26,721 bases of DNA from Bhargavaea changchunensis (GCF_042665595.1 NZ_JBHTCT010000023.1:1-26721); one strand, 5' to 3'. Positions 1-7,009 are shown, numbered from the stretch's first letter. Numbers and translations: made by a program. The notes: generated by a model from the letters alone, not told the origin.

Positions 1-2
1 AC

Positions 3-83
3 GAGTACAACAACCACCGATATCAATGGAATCTAAAAAAGATGACTCCGGCACAATACCGGAGTCATCTCATCGCCGCATAA
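3..83 (+). CDS. IS3-family transposase OrfB, C-terminal fragment
   Basis: Reading from base 3 gives 26 residues ending with TAA at 81-83. The sequence includes YNNHRYQWNLKKMTPAQYR, the characteristic C-terminal tail of IS3-family DDE integrase-type transposases (usual form YN..R.QW.L..M.P.QYR). The catalytic residues lie upstream, outside the window. The codons for MTPAQYRSH form a perfect inverted repeat (about 42-71, ATGACTCCGG and its complement), so the end of the gene may also act as a hairpin that limits read-through from the element. Confidence 0.8.
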   Translation, partial: EYNNHRYQWNLKKMTPAQYRSHLIAA

Positions 84-102
84 GCAGGGTCTTTTATTAA
101 GC

Positions 103-127
103 TGTCCGCTTTATAGGGTTCGGTTCA
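103..127. repeat. Terminal inverted repeat (right end) of the IS3-family element
   Basis: The bases TGTCCGCTTTATAGGG followed by TTCGGTTCA form the outer end of the element. Read inwards from base 127 this is TGAACCGAACCCTATAAAGC, the type of TG...CA terminus seen in IS3-family elements of Bacilli. The left copy would have to be found outside the window. The bases just after the end (TGG at 128-130) are candidates for a short target duplication. Confidence 0.6.
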
Positions 128-795
128 TGGCGCCCGGTGCCTCAAAGTTCGGCGGTGCGCCTGACCTGCCGACGGATGCGGAGCTGCCCTCCAAAGACGG
201 CAGGCCGCTCACTCTGATTGCGCAACTTAACCTGTCGGATGCCGCACTTGCCGGCAATGCCCGCCCCCTCCCCGCTTCCGGGATCCTGTCATTCTTCTAT
301 GACACGCAAGAGCAGCCGTGGGGCGGAGAGGAAGACGACCGCACCGGCTGGAAGGTGCTTTACTTTGAAAACCCGGCAGGGCTTGAACGGCGGGAAGTGC
401 CGGAAGAAGGCATGCTGCCGGAGTTTGCCGCTTCGTTCAGCCCGCAGGATACATTGGACGCTGACGCCATCATCAGGATGGATTTCGATGATGACACCGG
501 AGAGGCGATTTTCGAACTGCTGGAGGAAGGGGCTCCCCACCATCAGGTGCTTGGCCATCCGTTTGCCGTCCAGAATCCCGTGTTCCCGGAAATCGCCCAC
601 TACTGCGATGGGATAGAATACTGGGATGCGGCAGAGAGAGCGGCCGAGGACTATGTTCTTCTTTTCCAGATGGACAGTGATGAAGATCTAGATGCCGTCT
701 GGGGTGACCTTGGCATGCTGTATTTCTGCATACGAGAAAAAGACCTTGCCAAGAAACGCTTTGACAGGACGCAGATGATCATGCAATGCGGGTGA
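128..795 (+). pseudogene. ywqG: YwqG/DUF1963 family protein, 5' end cut off by the IS element
   Basis: The reading frame gives about 222 residues beginning just before SKFGGAPDLP, a hallmark of the DUF1963 (YwqG) family. It continues with GRPLTLIAQLNLSD and LSFFYDTQEQPWGG and ends with the typical LYFCIREKDLAKKRFDRTQMIMQCG tail. Family members usually have some 40 more residues before the SKFGG motif. Those are missing because the IS3-type element ends at base 127. An ATG formed exactly at the junction (127), with AGGG at 115-118 in front, could still start a shortened protein. The C-terminal part is intact. The function of the family is unknown. I call it a pseudogene because of the lost N-terminal region, although a truncated product is possible. 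Confidence 0.75.
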
Positions 796-914
796 CGGTT
801 GAGCCCGCCTTACTAAACGGGCTACGGGGGCATCCAGTCCCTGACAGCCCGAAAGCATGCGCCATGCCGCCAGCTCTGTGAGGATGTGAACTTTTATATG
901 CAGGAGGAGTAATC

Positions 915-1460
915 TTGAATTTAAAAAGCGAAAGAATTTATCTGCGCCCTCTAGAGGAATCAGATGCAAAATTATTTTTAACCACTGTAAATGATGAAGA
1001 AATCCGATACATGACTGGAACAAAAGGTTCGTTCACTTTGGAACAAATCCAACAACATATCAGAATTTCAAATGAGGATTCAACACGCTATGATTTTGCT
1101 ATTTGTCTAAATGAAAATGGACAGATGATTGGAGAACTGTCGATTTCTGATATAGACGAAAATAACAGCAAAGCTGGTTTTAGAATTTCAATGAATACCA
1201 TTGAATTGACAGGTAAGGGTTTTGGTACAGAAGCCATTCAACTGGTCTTGAAATTTGTTTTTGAAGAATTAAAATTGAATCGATTGCAATTAGAAGTATT
1301 CAGCCATAATAAGCGCGGCATTAGAGCTTATGAAAAATCAGGCTTCAAGCAAGAAGGGATTTTACGAGATTCTTTATACTATAATGGGGAATTTTCGGAT
1401 GAAATCATCATGTCAATATTACATAAAGAATATATAAATAAAACTGCACAGAACGCTTAG
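915..1460 (+). CDS. GNAT family N-acetyltransferase (RimJ/RimL type), A+T-rich
   Basis: The 181-residue protein has the RimJ/RimL layout: an N-terminal RIYLRPLEESD strand, the acetyl-CoA loop GKGFGT at residues 100-105 (R/Q-x-x-G-x-G/A type), and the C-terminal AYEKSGFKQEGILRD segment at 138-151. It probably transfers acetyl from acetyl-CoA to an amine, either a protein N-terminus or a small molecule; the substrate cannot be read from sequence. The start is TTG at 915, supported by AGGAGG at 902-907 with a 7-base spacer, and there is no better ATG nearby. Base composition is roughly one third G+C by eye against well over half in the neighbours, and codon choice is AT-ending. This suggests recent transfer, perhaps with the adjacent mobile element. 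Confidence 0.85.
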   Translation: MNLKSERIYLRPLEESDAKLFLTTVNDEEIRYMTGTKGSFTLEQIQQHIRISNEDSTRYDFAICLNENGQMIGELSISDIDENNSKAGFRISMNTIELTGKGFGTEAIQLVLKFVFEELKLNRLQLEVFSHNKRGIRAYEKSGFKQEGILRDSLYYNGEFSDEIIMSILHKEYINKTAQNA

Positions 1461-1585
1461 ATTCGAAGTGACGGAAAAGCCGGTCATGGAAATCAGTTTT
1501 TTGGTTGAAGAGAACCGAAGAAAACCCCTTATATTAGGCTGAATCACCCTTAATATAAACAACTAATTGATTGGAGGCTGAAGAC

Positions 1586-2236
1586 ATGCCCGAACCACTG
1601 GGCTGGTTATGGATCGCCGTTGCGGTGATTGCCGGCTACCTGATTGGCAACATCCACGGTTCCACCGTCGCCGGATGGTTGTCTGGTGTAAACCTGAAAG
1701 AAACTGGCGTTAAAAATGCCGGCGCATCAAATGCGGCCATCGTCCTTGGCAAGAAATATGGGGCACTTGTCGCCGCCATTGATATCGGAAAAGGGGTTGC
1801 AGCAGTGCTCCTCGCCAGGTGGATATCTTCGGCAATCGGGCTTGGTCCGGAAGCGGGTGCCCTGCTGGTCTTTGCGATGGCGGCCGCGACGATCCTCGGG
1901 CATAATTTCCCGTTCCATATGAGCTTTAATGGGGGCAAGGGGACCGCAACGGTCATCGGTGTGCTCCTCGGCTTTGACTGGAAAATCGGAGTCGTGGGAC
2001 TCGCTCTTCTCATCATTGTTTCTCTCGCAACCGACTTTCTCGTGTTTGGCGTCCTCATGCTGTATGTCACTTTCATTGTGACCGCCGTCGTTTTTGCACC
2101 GGGCGCCGGTCCGGACCTGATCGCTGCCGGGCTGTTCGCAATGGCGATATGGAAGCATATCGAGAACTTCCGCAGGATGCGGGCCGGCGAGGAAAAACGG
2201 GTGTCGTCCGTGTTTGGGAAGAAAAAGACGGCCTGA
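1586..2236 (+). CDS. PlsY-like glycerol-3-phosphate acyltransferase family membrane protein
   Basis: The 216-residue protein is hydrophobic with several membrane segments and belongs to the PlsY family, which transfers an acyl group from acyl-phosphate to glycerol-3-phosphate in phospholipid synthesis. Motif 2 is present (GHNFPFHMSFNGGKGTAT, residues 105-122), as is motif 3 (HIENFRRMRAGEE, 191-203). Motif 1 departs from the usual GSGNxGATN: here it is GVKNAGASN (41-49), with the usual serine replaced and no arginine where ATNxxR normally has one. It may be a paralogue with altered activity rather than the housekeeping PlsY. I choose ATG 1586 because GGAGG at 1573-1577 lies 8 bases upstream. 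A TTG at 1571 is in frame but overlaps that ribosome site. Confidence 0.8.
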   Translation: MPEPLGWLWIAVAVIAGYLIGNIHGSTVAGWLSGVNLKETGVKNAGASNAAIVLGKKYGALVAAIDIGKGVAAVLLARWISSAIGLGPEAGALLVFAMAAATILGHNFPFHMSFNGGKGTATVIGVLLGFDWKIGVVGLALLIIVSLATDFLVFGVLMLYVTFIVTAVVFAPGAGPDLIAAGLFAMAIWKHIENFRRMRAGEEKRVSSVFGKKKTA

Positions 2237-2274
2237 GTAAAGTCCGCTTCATCGTAACAACCTGCTTCCCACGG

Positions 2275-2418
2275 TTTCGTCATTCGTGGGCTTAGTTTCG
2301 TCATTCGCCGGTTCAATTTCATCATTCGTCCGCTTTCAGGACCCGAATGACGAAATTATCAGGGTGAATGACGAAATTGGTTGGATGAATGACGAGACCG
2401 GACGGATGAATGACGAAA
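2275..2418. repeat. 21-bp periodic array with mirrored arms (core TTTCGTCATTCG)
   Basis: Between two convergent genes, a 12-bp core TTTCGTCATTCG occurs at 2275, 2296 and 2317 (third copy TTTCATCATTCG). Its reverse complement occurs at 2344, 2365, 2386 and 2407 (CGAATGACGAAA with small changes). Successive copies within each arm start exactly 21 bases apart, while the 9 bases between cores differ each time. The two arms face each other across about 15 bases. The layout fits neither CRISPR (units too short) nor ordinary tandem repeats (spacers not repeated). This and three other arrays in the window share the 21-bp period but not the core. Confidence 0.9.
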
Positions 2419-2503
2419 TCAACACCTGCGGCTATGGTCGGTCACAGCCGCCCATGAGGAATATTCCGGTTCACCACCGCTAATATTAGCGCTCATAGTA
2501 AAA

Positions 2504-2530
2504 GGGGGACTTGTCCAGGACAGGTCCCCC
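2504..2530 (-). terminator. Rho-independent terminator of ald
   Basis: On the minus strand the hairpin GGGGGACCTGTCC / GGACAAGTCCCCC is followed by TTTTA. It lies just beyond the ald stop codon. Confidence 0.85.
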
Positions 2531-2543
2531 TCTTCATGTTCAA

Positions 2544-3677
2544 TTAGTTATGCTGTGCAACCGGCTCGACCAGGTCGAGAAGATCGGCGTGCGTGTAGCC
2601 AAGATCTTCAGCTACTGTCTTGTAAGTCACACGGCCGGCATAAGTGTTGAAGCCTTTGCGGAGCGGCTCGTTGTCGAGTGCTGCCTGCTTCCATCCTTTG
2701 TTTGCGATCTGCAGCGCGTATGGCACAGTTACGTTTGTGAGCGCCATTGTGGATGTGCGCGGCACCGCGCCCGGCATGTTGGCAACTGCGTAGTGGACGA
2801 CGCCATGCTTTTCATAGGTCGGATCGTCATGCGTGGTGATGCGGTCCGATGTTTCGAAGATGCCGCCCTGGTCGATCGCGATGTCGACGAGCACGGAGCC
2901 CGGCTGCATGGACTTGACCATCTCTTCTGTTACGAGCTTCGGCGCTTTGGCACCCGGAATCAGTACAGCCCCGACGACGAGGTCCGCGTCCTTCACCGCT
3001 TCCGCGATGTTGAACGGGTTCGACATCAGTGTCTGGATATCGTTGCCGAACTGGTCATCCAGCTGACGAAGACGCTCAGGGCTCAGGTCGATGACCGTGA
3101 CCTTGGCACCCATGCCGACTGCAACTCGTGCAGCGTTGGCTCCGGCCATGCCGCCGCCGATGACGGTGACTTTGCCGCGCTGGACGCCCGGCACGCCGGA
3201 CAGGAGGATCCCTTTGCCGCCGTGGATGCGCTCGAGGAACTGTGCGCCGATCTGTGTTGCCATGCGGCCTGCGACTTCGCTCATAGGCGAGAGGAGCGGC
3301 AGCGAGCGGTTCGGCAGCTGGACCGTTTCATAGGCAATGGCGGTGACGTTCTTCTCGAGAAGTGCTGCTGCAAGTTCAGGTTCTGCAGCCAGGTGAAGAT
3401 ACGTGAACAAAATCAGGTCTTCACGGAAGTAGCCATACTCTTCCGGCAACGGTTCCTTGACCTTCATGACCATTTCGGCAGCCCATGCATCCGCAGCCGT
3501 CTCTACGATCACCGCACCTTCGTTGGCGTACTCCTCATCTGTGAAGCCTGAGCCGAGGCCGGCCCCTTTTTCAATGATCACTTCATGGCCGGCAGTGGCC
3601 AGTGTAGCTACTCCTGCAGGCGTCATGGCGACGCGGTTTTCGTTGTTTTTAATCTCTTTAGGTACACCGATTTTCAT
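2544..3677 (-). CDS. ald: Alanine dehydrogenase
   Basis: The 377-residue enzyme oxidatively deaminates L-alanine to pyruvate and ammonium with NAD+. It resembles Bacillus subtilis Ald along its whole length: MKIGVPKEIKNNENRVAMTP at the start, MKVKEP with Lys74, YLHLAAE with His95, the Rossmann motif VIGGGMAG at 173-180, and DIAIDQGG with Asp269. Two ATGs are possible. I prefer the second (3677), because GGAGG lies 9 bases before it and only 3 before the first (3683). The gene follows the aminotransferase on the same strand, 67 bases downstream. There it can regenerate pyruvate from the alanine that the transaminase makes, so that beta-alanine nitrogen leaves as ammonium. Confidence 0.95.
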   Translation of the reverse strand: MKIGVPKEIKNNENRVAMTPAGVATLATAGHEVIIEKGAGLGSGFTDEEYANEGAVIVETAADAWAAEMVMKVKEPLPEEYGYFREDLILFTYLHLAAEPELAAALLEKNVTAIAYETVQLPNRSLPLLSPMSEVAGRMATQIGAQFLERIHGGKGILLSGVPGVQRGKVTVIGGGMAGANAARVAVGMGAKVTVIDLSPERLRQLDDQFGNDIQTLMSNPFNIAEAVKDADLVVGAVLIPGAKAPKLVTEEMVKSMQPGSVLVDIAIDQGGIFETSDRITTHDDPTYEKHGVVHYAVANMPGAVPRTSTMALTNVTVPYALQIANKGWKQAALDNEPLRKGFNTYAGRVTYKTVAEDLGYTHADLLDLVEPVAQHN

Positions 3678-3699
3678 GTCCATTTCCCTCCATCATAAA

Positions 3700-3717
3700 G
3701 GGAGGCAGGCGCCTCCC
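3700..3717 (-). terminator. Hairpin between aminotransferase gene and ald
   Basis: GGGAGGC and GCCTCCC form a perfect 7-bp stem around a 4-base loop between the two genes. Only TTTAT follows on the minus strand, so it is a weak terminator at best. It may be an attenuator or an mRNA-stability element that sets ald expression apart from the upstream gene. Confidence 0.45.
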
Positions 3718-3744
3718 GGATACTAATTCCCCAACTTACTAATT

Positions 3745-5103
3745 TCAACGGTTCTCTTCAAAAACCTTCTTGATTACAGAAATAATAAAATCAACATCCT
3801 GGTCCGTGCAGGCAAGCGGCGGGGACAGCGTCAGGATATTGTTGTGTCCAGCAACCGTGTCTCCGTTTTTGCCGACGATCAGGCCGTTCGCCTTGCAGTC
3901 GGCGATGATCTTGCCGATCCGCGCTGCACTTGCCGGTTCGCGGGTCTGTTTGTCTTCGACCAGCTCGACGCCGAGAAGGAAGCCGATTCCGCGGATCTCG
4001 CCGACATACGGGTGCTCCTCAAGCTCCGCCAATTCCGCACGGAGACGCTCGCCGTGTCGGTCCGCCCGCTCGACAAGGCCTTCCCGCTCGATGATTTCGA
4101 GGTTCTTCAGAGCCACCGCGCATGCTGCCGGGTTGCCGCCGAATGTGTTCACATGGCGGAAATGGCTGTTGTCCGCGCTGTCCTTGAATGTTTCATAGAT
4201 GTCCTTGCGCACCGCAGTGACCGACAGCGGCAGATAGGCACTCGTGAGCCCTTTCGCCATGGTCACGATGTCCGGCTTCACGCCGAAGTTCTGGTGGCCG
4301 AATTTCTTGCCCGTGCGGCCGAATCCGCAGATGACTTCGTCGATGATGAGCAGGACGCCGTGCTTATTGCAGATTTCCTGTACCTTCTCCAGGTAGACCG
4401 GATGCGGGATGAGGATGCCCCCGCCCGTGATGAGCGGCTCCATGATGACTCCGGCAACCGTCTCTTCCTGCTCCCAGATGATCTTCTGCTCCAGTTCCTC
4501 AGCGCGCATGATGTTGTAGTCCTCAACGCTCATGCCTTCCGGACGGCGGTAGTTGTCCGGTGGTGCCACATGAAGGAAGCCCGGTGCGAGCGGCTCATAC
4601 TTGTACTTGCGGAGCGACTGCCCGGTCGCCGCAAGCGCGCCCATCGAGCTGCCGTGGTAGGCACGGTAGCGGCTGATGAACTTGTAGCGTGAAGCATTCC
4701 CCTTTTGCTGGTGGTACTGGCGGGCGATCTTGAATGCGACTTCATTCGCGTCGGATCCGCTGTTGGAATAGAAGATCATGTAGTCATCCTCGAGCCATTC
4801 GTTCAGCTTCGCCGCGAGCTCGATCGCCGGCTCGTGGCTCTGCGTCATCGGCACATAGCACAGTTCCTTCATCTGGTCATAGGCTGCTTTCGCTAGCTCC
4901 TCACGGCCGTAGCCGACATTCACGCACCAAAGTCCGGACATGCCGTCCAGGTAGCGGTTCCCCTCATGGTCGGTCACCCAGGCGCCTTCCCCTTTTGCCC
5001 AAATCATCGGCGGGTTCTTTTCTACATATGGAGAGATATGGTGCCAGACGTTCTGCCGGTCCTTTTCGACGAGCGTTTGGGTATCCGTCTTTACAACGGT
5101 CAT
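3745..5103 (-). CDS. Class III omega-aminotransferase, probable beta-alanine:pyruvate aminotransferase
   Basis: The 452-residue PLP enzyme belongs to the class III (omega-amino acid) aminotransferases, close to the B. subtilis YhxA / beta-alanine-pyruvate / taurine-pyruvate group. Visible landmarks are YSNSGSDANEVAFK (residues 112-125, PLP phosphate binding), HGSSMGALAATG (150-161), IIDEVICGFGRTG with Asp255, and MAKGLTSAY with the Schiff-base Lys284. With mmsA upstream and ald downstream, the fitting reaction is beta-alanine + pyruvate to malonate semialdehyde + alanine. Other omega-amines such as GABA or taurine are possible from sequence alone. The start at 5103 has GAGGGG about 8 bases upstream. 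Confidence 0.88.
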   Translation of the reverse strand: MTVVKTDTQTLVEKDRQNVWHHISPYVEKNPPMIWAKGEGAWVTDHEGNRYLDGMSGLWCVNVGYGREELAKAAYDQMKELCYVPMTQSHEPAIELAAKLNEWLEDDYMIFYSNSGSDANEVAFKIARQYHQQKGNASRYKFISRYRAYHGSSMGALAATGQSLRKYKYEPLAPGFLHVAPPDNYRRPEGMSVEDYNIMRAEELEQKIIWEQEETVAGVIMEPLITGGGILIPHPVYLEKVQEICNKHGVLLIIDEVICGFGRTGKKFGHQNFGVKPDIVTMAKGLTSAYLPLSVTAVRKDIYETFKDSADNSHFRHVNTFGGNPAACAVALKNLEIIEREGLVERADRHGERLRAELAELEEHPYVGEIRGIGFLLGVELVEDKQTREPASAARIGKIIADCKANGLIVGKNGDTVAGHNNILTLSPPLACTDQDVDFIISVIKKVFEENR

Positions 5104-5139
5104 CGTACTATCCCCTCTCGGATGAATTCGTTTAAAAGT

Positions 5140-5160
5140 CAGCCGCCTCGAGGGCGGCTG
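5140..5160 (-). terminator. Terminator-like hairpin between mmsA and the aminotransferase gene
   Basis: CAGCCGCC and GGCGGCTG pair around a 5-base loop. On the minus strand the stem is followed by ACTTTTAA. It lies about 37 bases before the aminotransferase start, so it may end or attenuate mmsA transcripts and give the downstream genes partly independent expression. Confidence 0.5.
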
Positions 5161-5164
5161 CTTG

Positions 5165-5283
5165 TTGGTCTTTCGTTATGCCTGCTTGGTCTTTCGTGAC
5201 CCTTGCTTGGACTTTCGTTGAGTCTGCTTGGTCTTTCGCAAGCCCCCGTTGGTCTTTCATTACCGACCTTATTGGCCTTTGTC
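5165..5283. repeat. 21-bp periodic array (core TTGGTCTTTCGT)
   Basis: The core TTGGTCTTTCGT starts at 5165, 5186, 5207 (TTGGACTTTCGT), 5228 (TTGGTCTTTCGC) and 5249 (TTGGTCTTTCAT), exactly 21 bases apart. A weaker sixth copy (TTGGCCTTTGTC) starts at 5272, 23 bases on. The 9-base stretches between cores are unrelated. All copies run in one direction, unlike the mirrored array at 2275-2418. It fills most of the 295-base gap between mmsA and the aminotransferase gene. Confidence 0.88.
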
Positions 5284-5397
5284 CAGCTGCACGGGCCAAA
5301 CCCTCGGGGTCATAAGCCGGCCTGCTTTGCGGGTCAGGACCCGCGCCGCATTCCGTCTTATGCCTGTCGGGTCTGAACAGGCCCGTTCCGTTTTTCT
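5281..5397. repeat. Structured intergenic repeat element of Bacillaceae type
   Basis: This segment starts GTCCAGCTGC and ends with CCGTTTTTCT. Nested pairings are visible: ACGGGCC (5291-5297) with GGCCCGT (5380-5386), CATAAG (5311-5316) with CTTATG (5357-5362), and an inner hairpin GCGGGT/ACCCGC (5329-5344). I recall very similar elements (CCAGCT...CCTCGGGTCATAAG...CTTATGCCTGTCGGG) scattered between genes in many Bacillaceae. That is recollection, not a search. It lies directly after the mmsA stop codon and could act in transcript ending or stability. Its start overlaps the last unit of the 21-bp array. Confidence 0.6.
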
Positions 5398-5398
5398 A

Positions 5399-6862
5399 TC
5401 AGTGACGCTGGGTCAGCATTTTCTTGCGTGTATAGAACTCGATGCCGTCTTTGCCGTTGGCGTGGAGGTCGCCGTAGAAGGATTTCTTGTAGCCCGAGAA
5501 CGGGAAGAAGGCCATCGGTGCCGGGACGCCGAGGTTGACGCCGAGCATGCCGGCATCGATATCGTCGCGGAATTCGCGGATTGCCGATGCGCTGTCGGTG
5601 TACAGGCAGGCGCCGTTTGCAAAGTCCGACGCGTTCGCGAACTCAATCGCTTCCGTGAGTGTTTCAACACGGACAACCGACAGGACCGGTGCGAAGATCT
5701 CATCCTTCCAGATCTTCATTTCCTGAGTCACTTCGTCAAAGATCGTCGGGCCGACGAAGTAGCCGCCTTCCGAGCGGGATTTGTCGTTGCGGCCGTCGCG
5801 TACGAGCTTCGCGCCTTCTTCCACGCCTGATTCGATGTAGCCGATCGTGCGGTCCTTGTGCGCCGCACGGATGACCGGACCGAGGAACACATCGTCTTCA
5901 AGCCCGTTCCCGATCGTGATGTCGTCAGCCGCTTTTTTCAGCCGGTCGACGAGCTCATCCGCCACATCACCGACCGCAACGACGACTGCCGCAGCCATGC
6001 AGCGCTCGCCGGCGGAGCCGAATGCGGCACCGGTGATGTTCTTGACTGCATTGTCGAGGTCTGCATCAGGCATGACGATCGAGTGGTTTTTCGCTCCTGC
6101 CAGCGCCTGGACGCGCTTGCCGTGTGCCGTGCCTGTCTTGTAGACATATTCCGCGACCGGCTGGGAGCCGACGAAGGAAATGGCCGGAACGTCCTTGTGC
6201 TCAAGCAGGCCGTTGACGACGTCATGTGCACCGTGGACGATGTTGAACACGCCGTCAGGCAGGCCCGCTTCTTTCAAGAGGTCCGCAAGCCGGTTTGCCA
6301 GAAGCGGCGTGCGCTCGGACGGCTTCAGGACGAATGTGTTCCCCGCGACGATCGCGAGCGGGAACATCCACGCCGGCACCATCATCGGGAAGTTGAACGG
6401 CGTGATGCCGCCGATGACGCCGATCGGATAGCGATACATGCCGGATTCCATGTTTTTCGAAATGTCAGGGAGCTGCTGGCCCATCATGAGGGACGGCGCA
6501 CCTGCCGCGAACTCGACGCATTCGATGCCACGGAGAACTTCGCCGTGCGCTTCGGTGAAGCTTTTGCCGTTCTCGATCGTGACGAGGCGTGCAAGCTCAT
6601 CCCAGTTCTCGACAAGCAGCTGCTGAAACTTGAACATGACACGCGCGCGCTGTGGCACCGGCGTCTTTTTCCAGGCTTTGAATGCTTCTTTCGCTACGGC
6701 TACCGCTTTGTCGAGGTCTTCCTTTGTGGAAATCGGGACTTCCGCGATGATTTCGCCTGTTGCCGGGTTTGGAACTTCCTCGTACTTTTCAGTGGTCGAC
6801 TTGACCCATTGTCCACCGATATAGTTTGAAAGCGTTTGCGTTTTTACGGTTGCTGTTTCCAT
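5399..6862 (-). CDS. mmsA: CoA-acylating malonate/methylmalonate-semialdehyde dehydrogenase
   Basis: The 487-residue protein is a member of the MmsA/IolA branch of aldehyde dehydrogenases. It converts malonate semialdehyde (or its methyl form) to acetyl-CoA (or propionyl-CoA) with NAD+ and CoA, releasing CO2. Visible features are PFNFPMM with Asn157, the catalytic Cys288 in GSAGERCMAA, and FPFSGYKKSFYGDLH near the end. The general-base glutamate of hydrolytic ALDHs is replaced (GAKNH, 256-260), the mark of the CoA-dependent enzymes. It is divergent from the PucR-type gene and upstream of the aminotransferase, which fits the last step of beta-alanine breakdown. A cre-like sequence lies within the first codons (6827-6840). 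Confidence 0.93.
   Translation of the reverse strand: METATVKTQTLSNYIGGQWVKSTTEKYEEVPNPATGEIIAEVPISTKEDLDKAVAVAKEAFKAWKKTPVPQRARVMFKFQQLLVENWDELARLVTIENGKSFTEAHGEVLRGIECVEFAAGAPSLMMGQQLPDISKNMESGMYRYPIGVIGGITPFNFPMMVPAWMFPLAIVAGNTFVLKPSERTPLLANRLADLLKEAGLPDGVFNIVHGAHDVVNGLLEHKDVPAISFVGSQPVAEYVYKTGTAHGKRVQALAGAKNHSIVMPDADLDNAVKNITGAAFGSAGERCMAAAVVVAVGDVADELVDRLKKAADDITIGNGLEDDVFLGPVIRAAHKDRTIGYIESGVEEGAKLVRDGRNDKSRSEGGYFVGPTIFDEVTQEMKIWKDEIFAPVLSVVRVETLTEAIEFANASDFANGACLYTDSASAIREFRDDIDAGMLGVNLGVPAPMAFFPFSGYKKSFYGDLHANGKDGIEFYTRKKMLTQRH
6827..6840. promoter_or_regulatory. Candidate in-gene cre (CcpA) site in mmsA
   Basis: TGAAAGCGTTTGCG fits the catabolite-responsive element consensus TGWAANCGNTNWCA at 12 of 14 positions in either orientation. 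It covers about codons 8-12 of mmsA. In-gene cre sites near the start codon are known in Bacillus as transcription roadblocks. It could be chance. Confidence 0.4.
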
Positions 6863-6947
6863 GGATAACTCCTCCTTATAGGTAAATCACCATATTGACG
6901 GGTCGAACTGTTCACTTCATAATCTACTGTACAAACTATCAGAATGT

Positions 6948-6976
6948 TTGTCATTTGACAATGTGTCAAATAGACA
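6948..6976. promoter_or_regulatory. Palindromic operator between mmsA and the PucR-type regulator gene
   Basis: The 147-base divergent gap holds a perfect 19-bp palindrome ATTTGACAATGTGTCAAAT (6953-6971). It is overlapped by a second perfect palindrome, TTGTCATTTGACAA (6948-6961). TTGACA occurs on both strands here, so the site probably overlaps promoter -35 elements in both directions. The obvious candidate to bind it is the PucR-family protein encoded 34 bases to the right. A related sequence lies upstream of the panF operon at 23693-23711. Confidence 0.7.
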
Positions 6977-7009
6977 GGCTTTGAGATTTAACGAAAGGGA
7001 GGCCTGAAT

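Larger units (their letters stand above)
1..127 (+). mobile_element. Right end of an IS3-family insertion sequence (partial)
   Basis: The first 127 bases read as the 3' end of an IS3-family element (IS150-like group by resemblance). They hold the last 26 codons of an OrfB-type transposase and, at about 103-127, a terminal inverted repeat that ends in GGGTTCGGTTCA. Elements of this family typically end in CA. The rest of the element lies outside the window. The boundary coincides exactly with the point where the downstream ywqG-like gene loses homology, so the element appears to sit inside that gene. The terminus at 127 is inferred from family rules, because the left end cannot be seen here. 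Confidence 0.75.

Noticed and set aside
42..71. Intrinsic terminator of an upstream gene
   Set aside because: The inverted repeat is the codon sequence for MTPAQYRSH in the transposase tail and has no T-run. It is kept as part of the IS element.
1571..1585. TTG start for the PlsY-like gene
   Set aside because: It overlaps the GGAGG ribosome site that correctly spaces ATG 1586.
2275..2418. CRISPR-like array (constant core with variable spacers)
   Set aside because: Units are 12 + 9 bases, far shorter than CRISPR repeats and spacers. Copies are degenerate, half of them are inverted, and no cas genes are present.
2286..2483. Small plus-strand ORF with a heptad pattern (NDEI repeats)
   Set aside because: The 21-base period forces a 7-residue repeat in any open frame. 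No ribosome site precedes it and composition follows the DNA array, so translation is unlikely.
2511..3551. Long plus-strand open frame opposite ald (346 codons)
   Set aside because: It is antisense to a certain gene, has no family resemblance and an implausible composition (Cys/His/Arg-rich). It is a codon-bias shadow in G+C-rich DNA, as are the long antisense frames at 3844-4692, 5858-6829, 12709-13422, 16089-17015 and 20637-21518.
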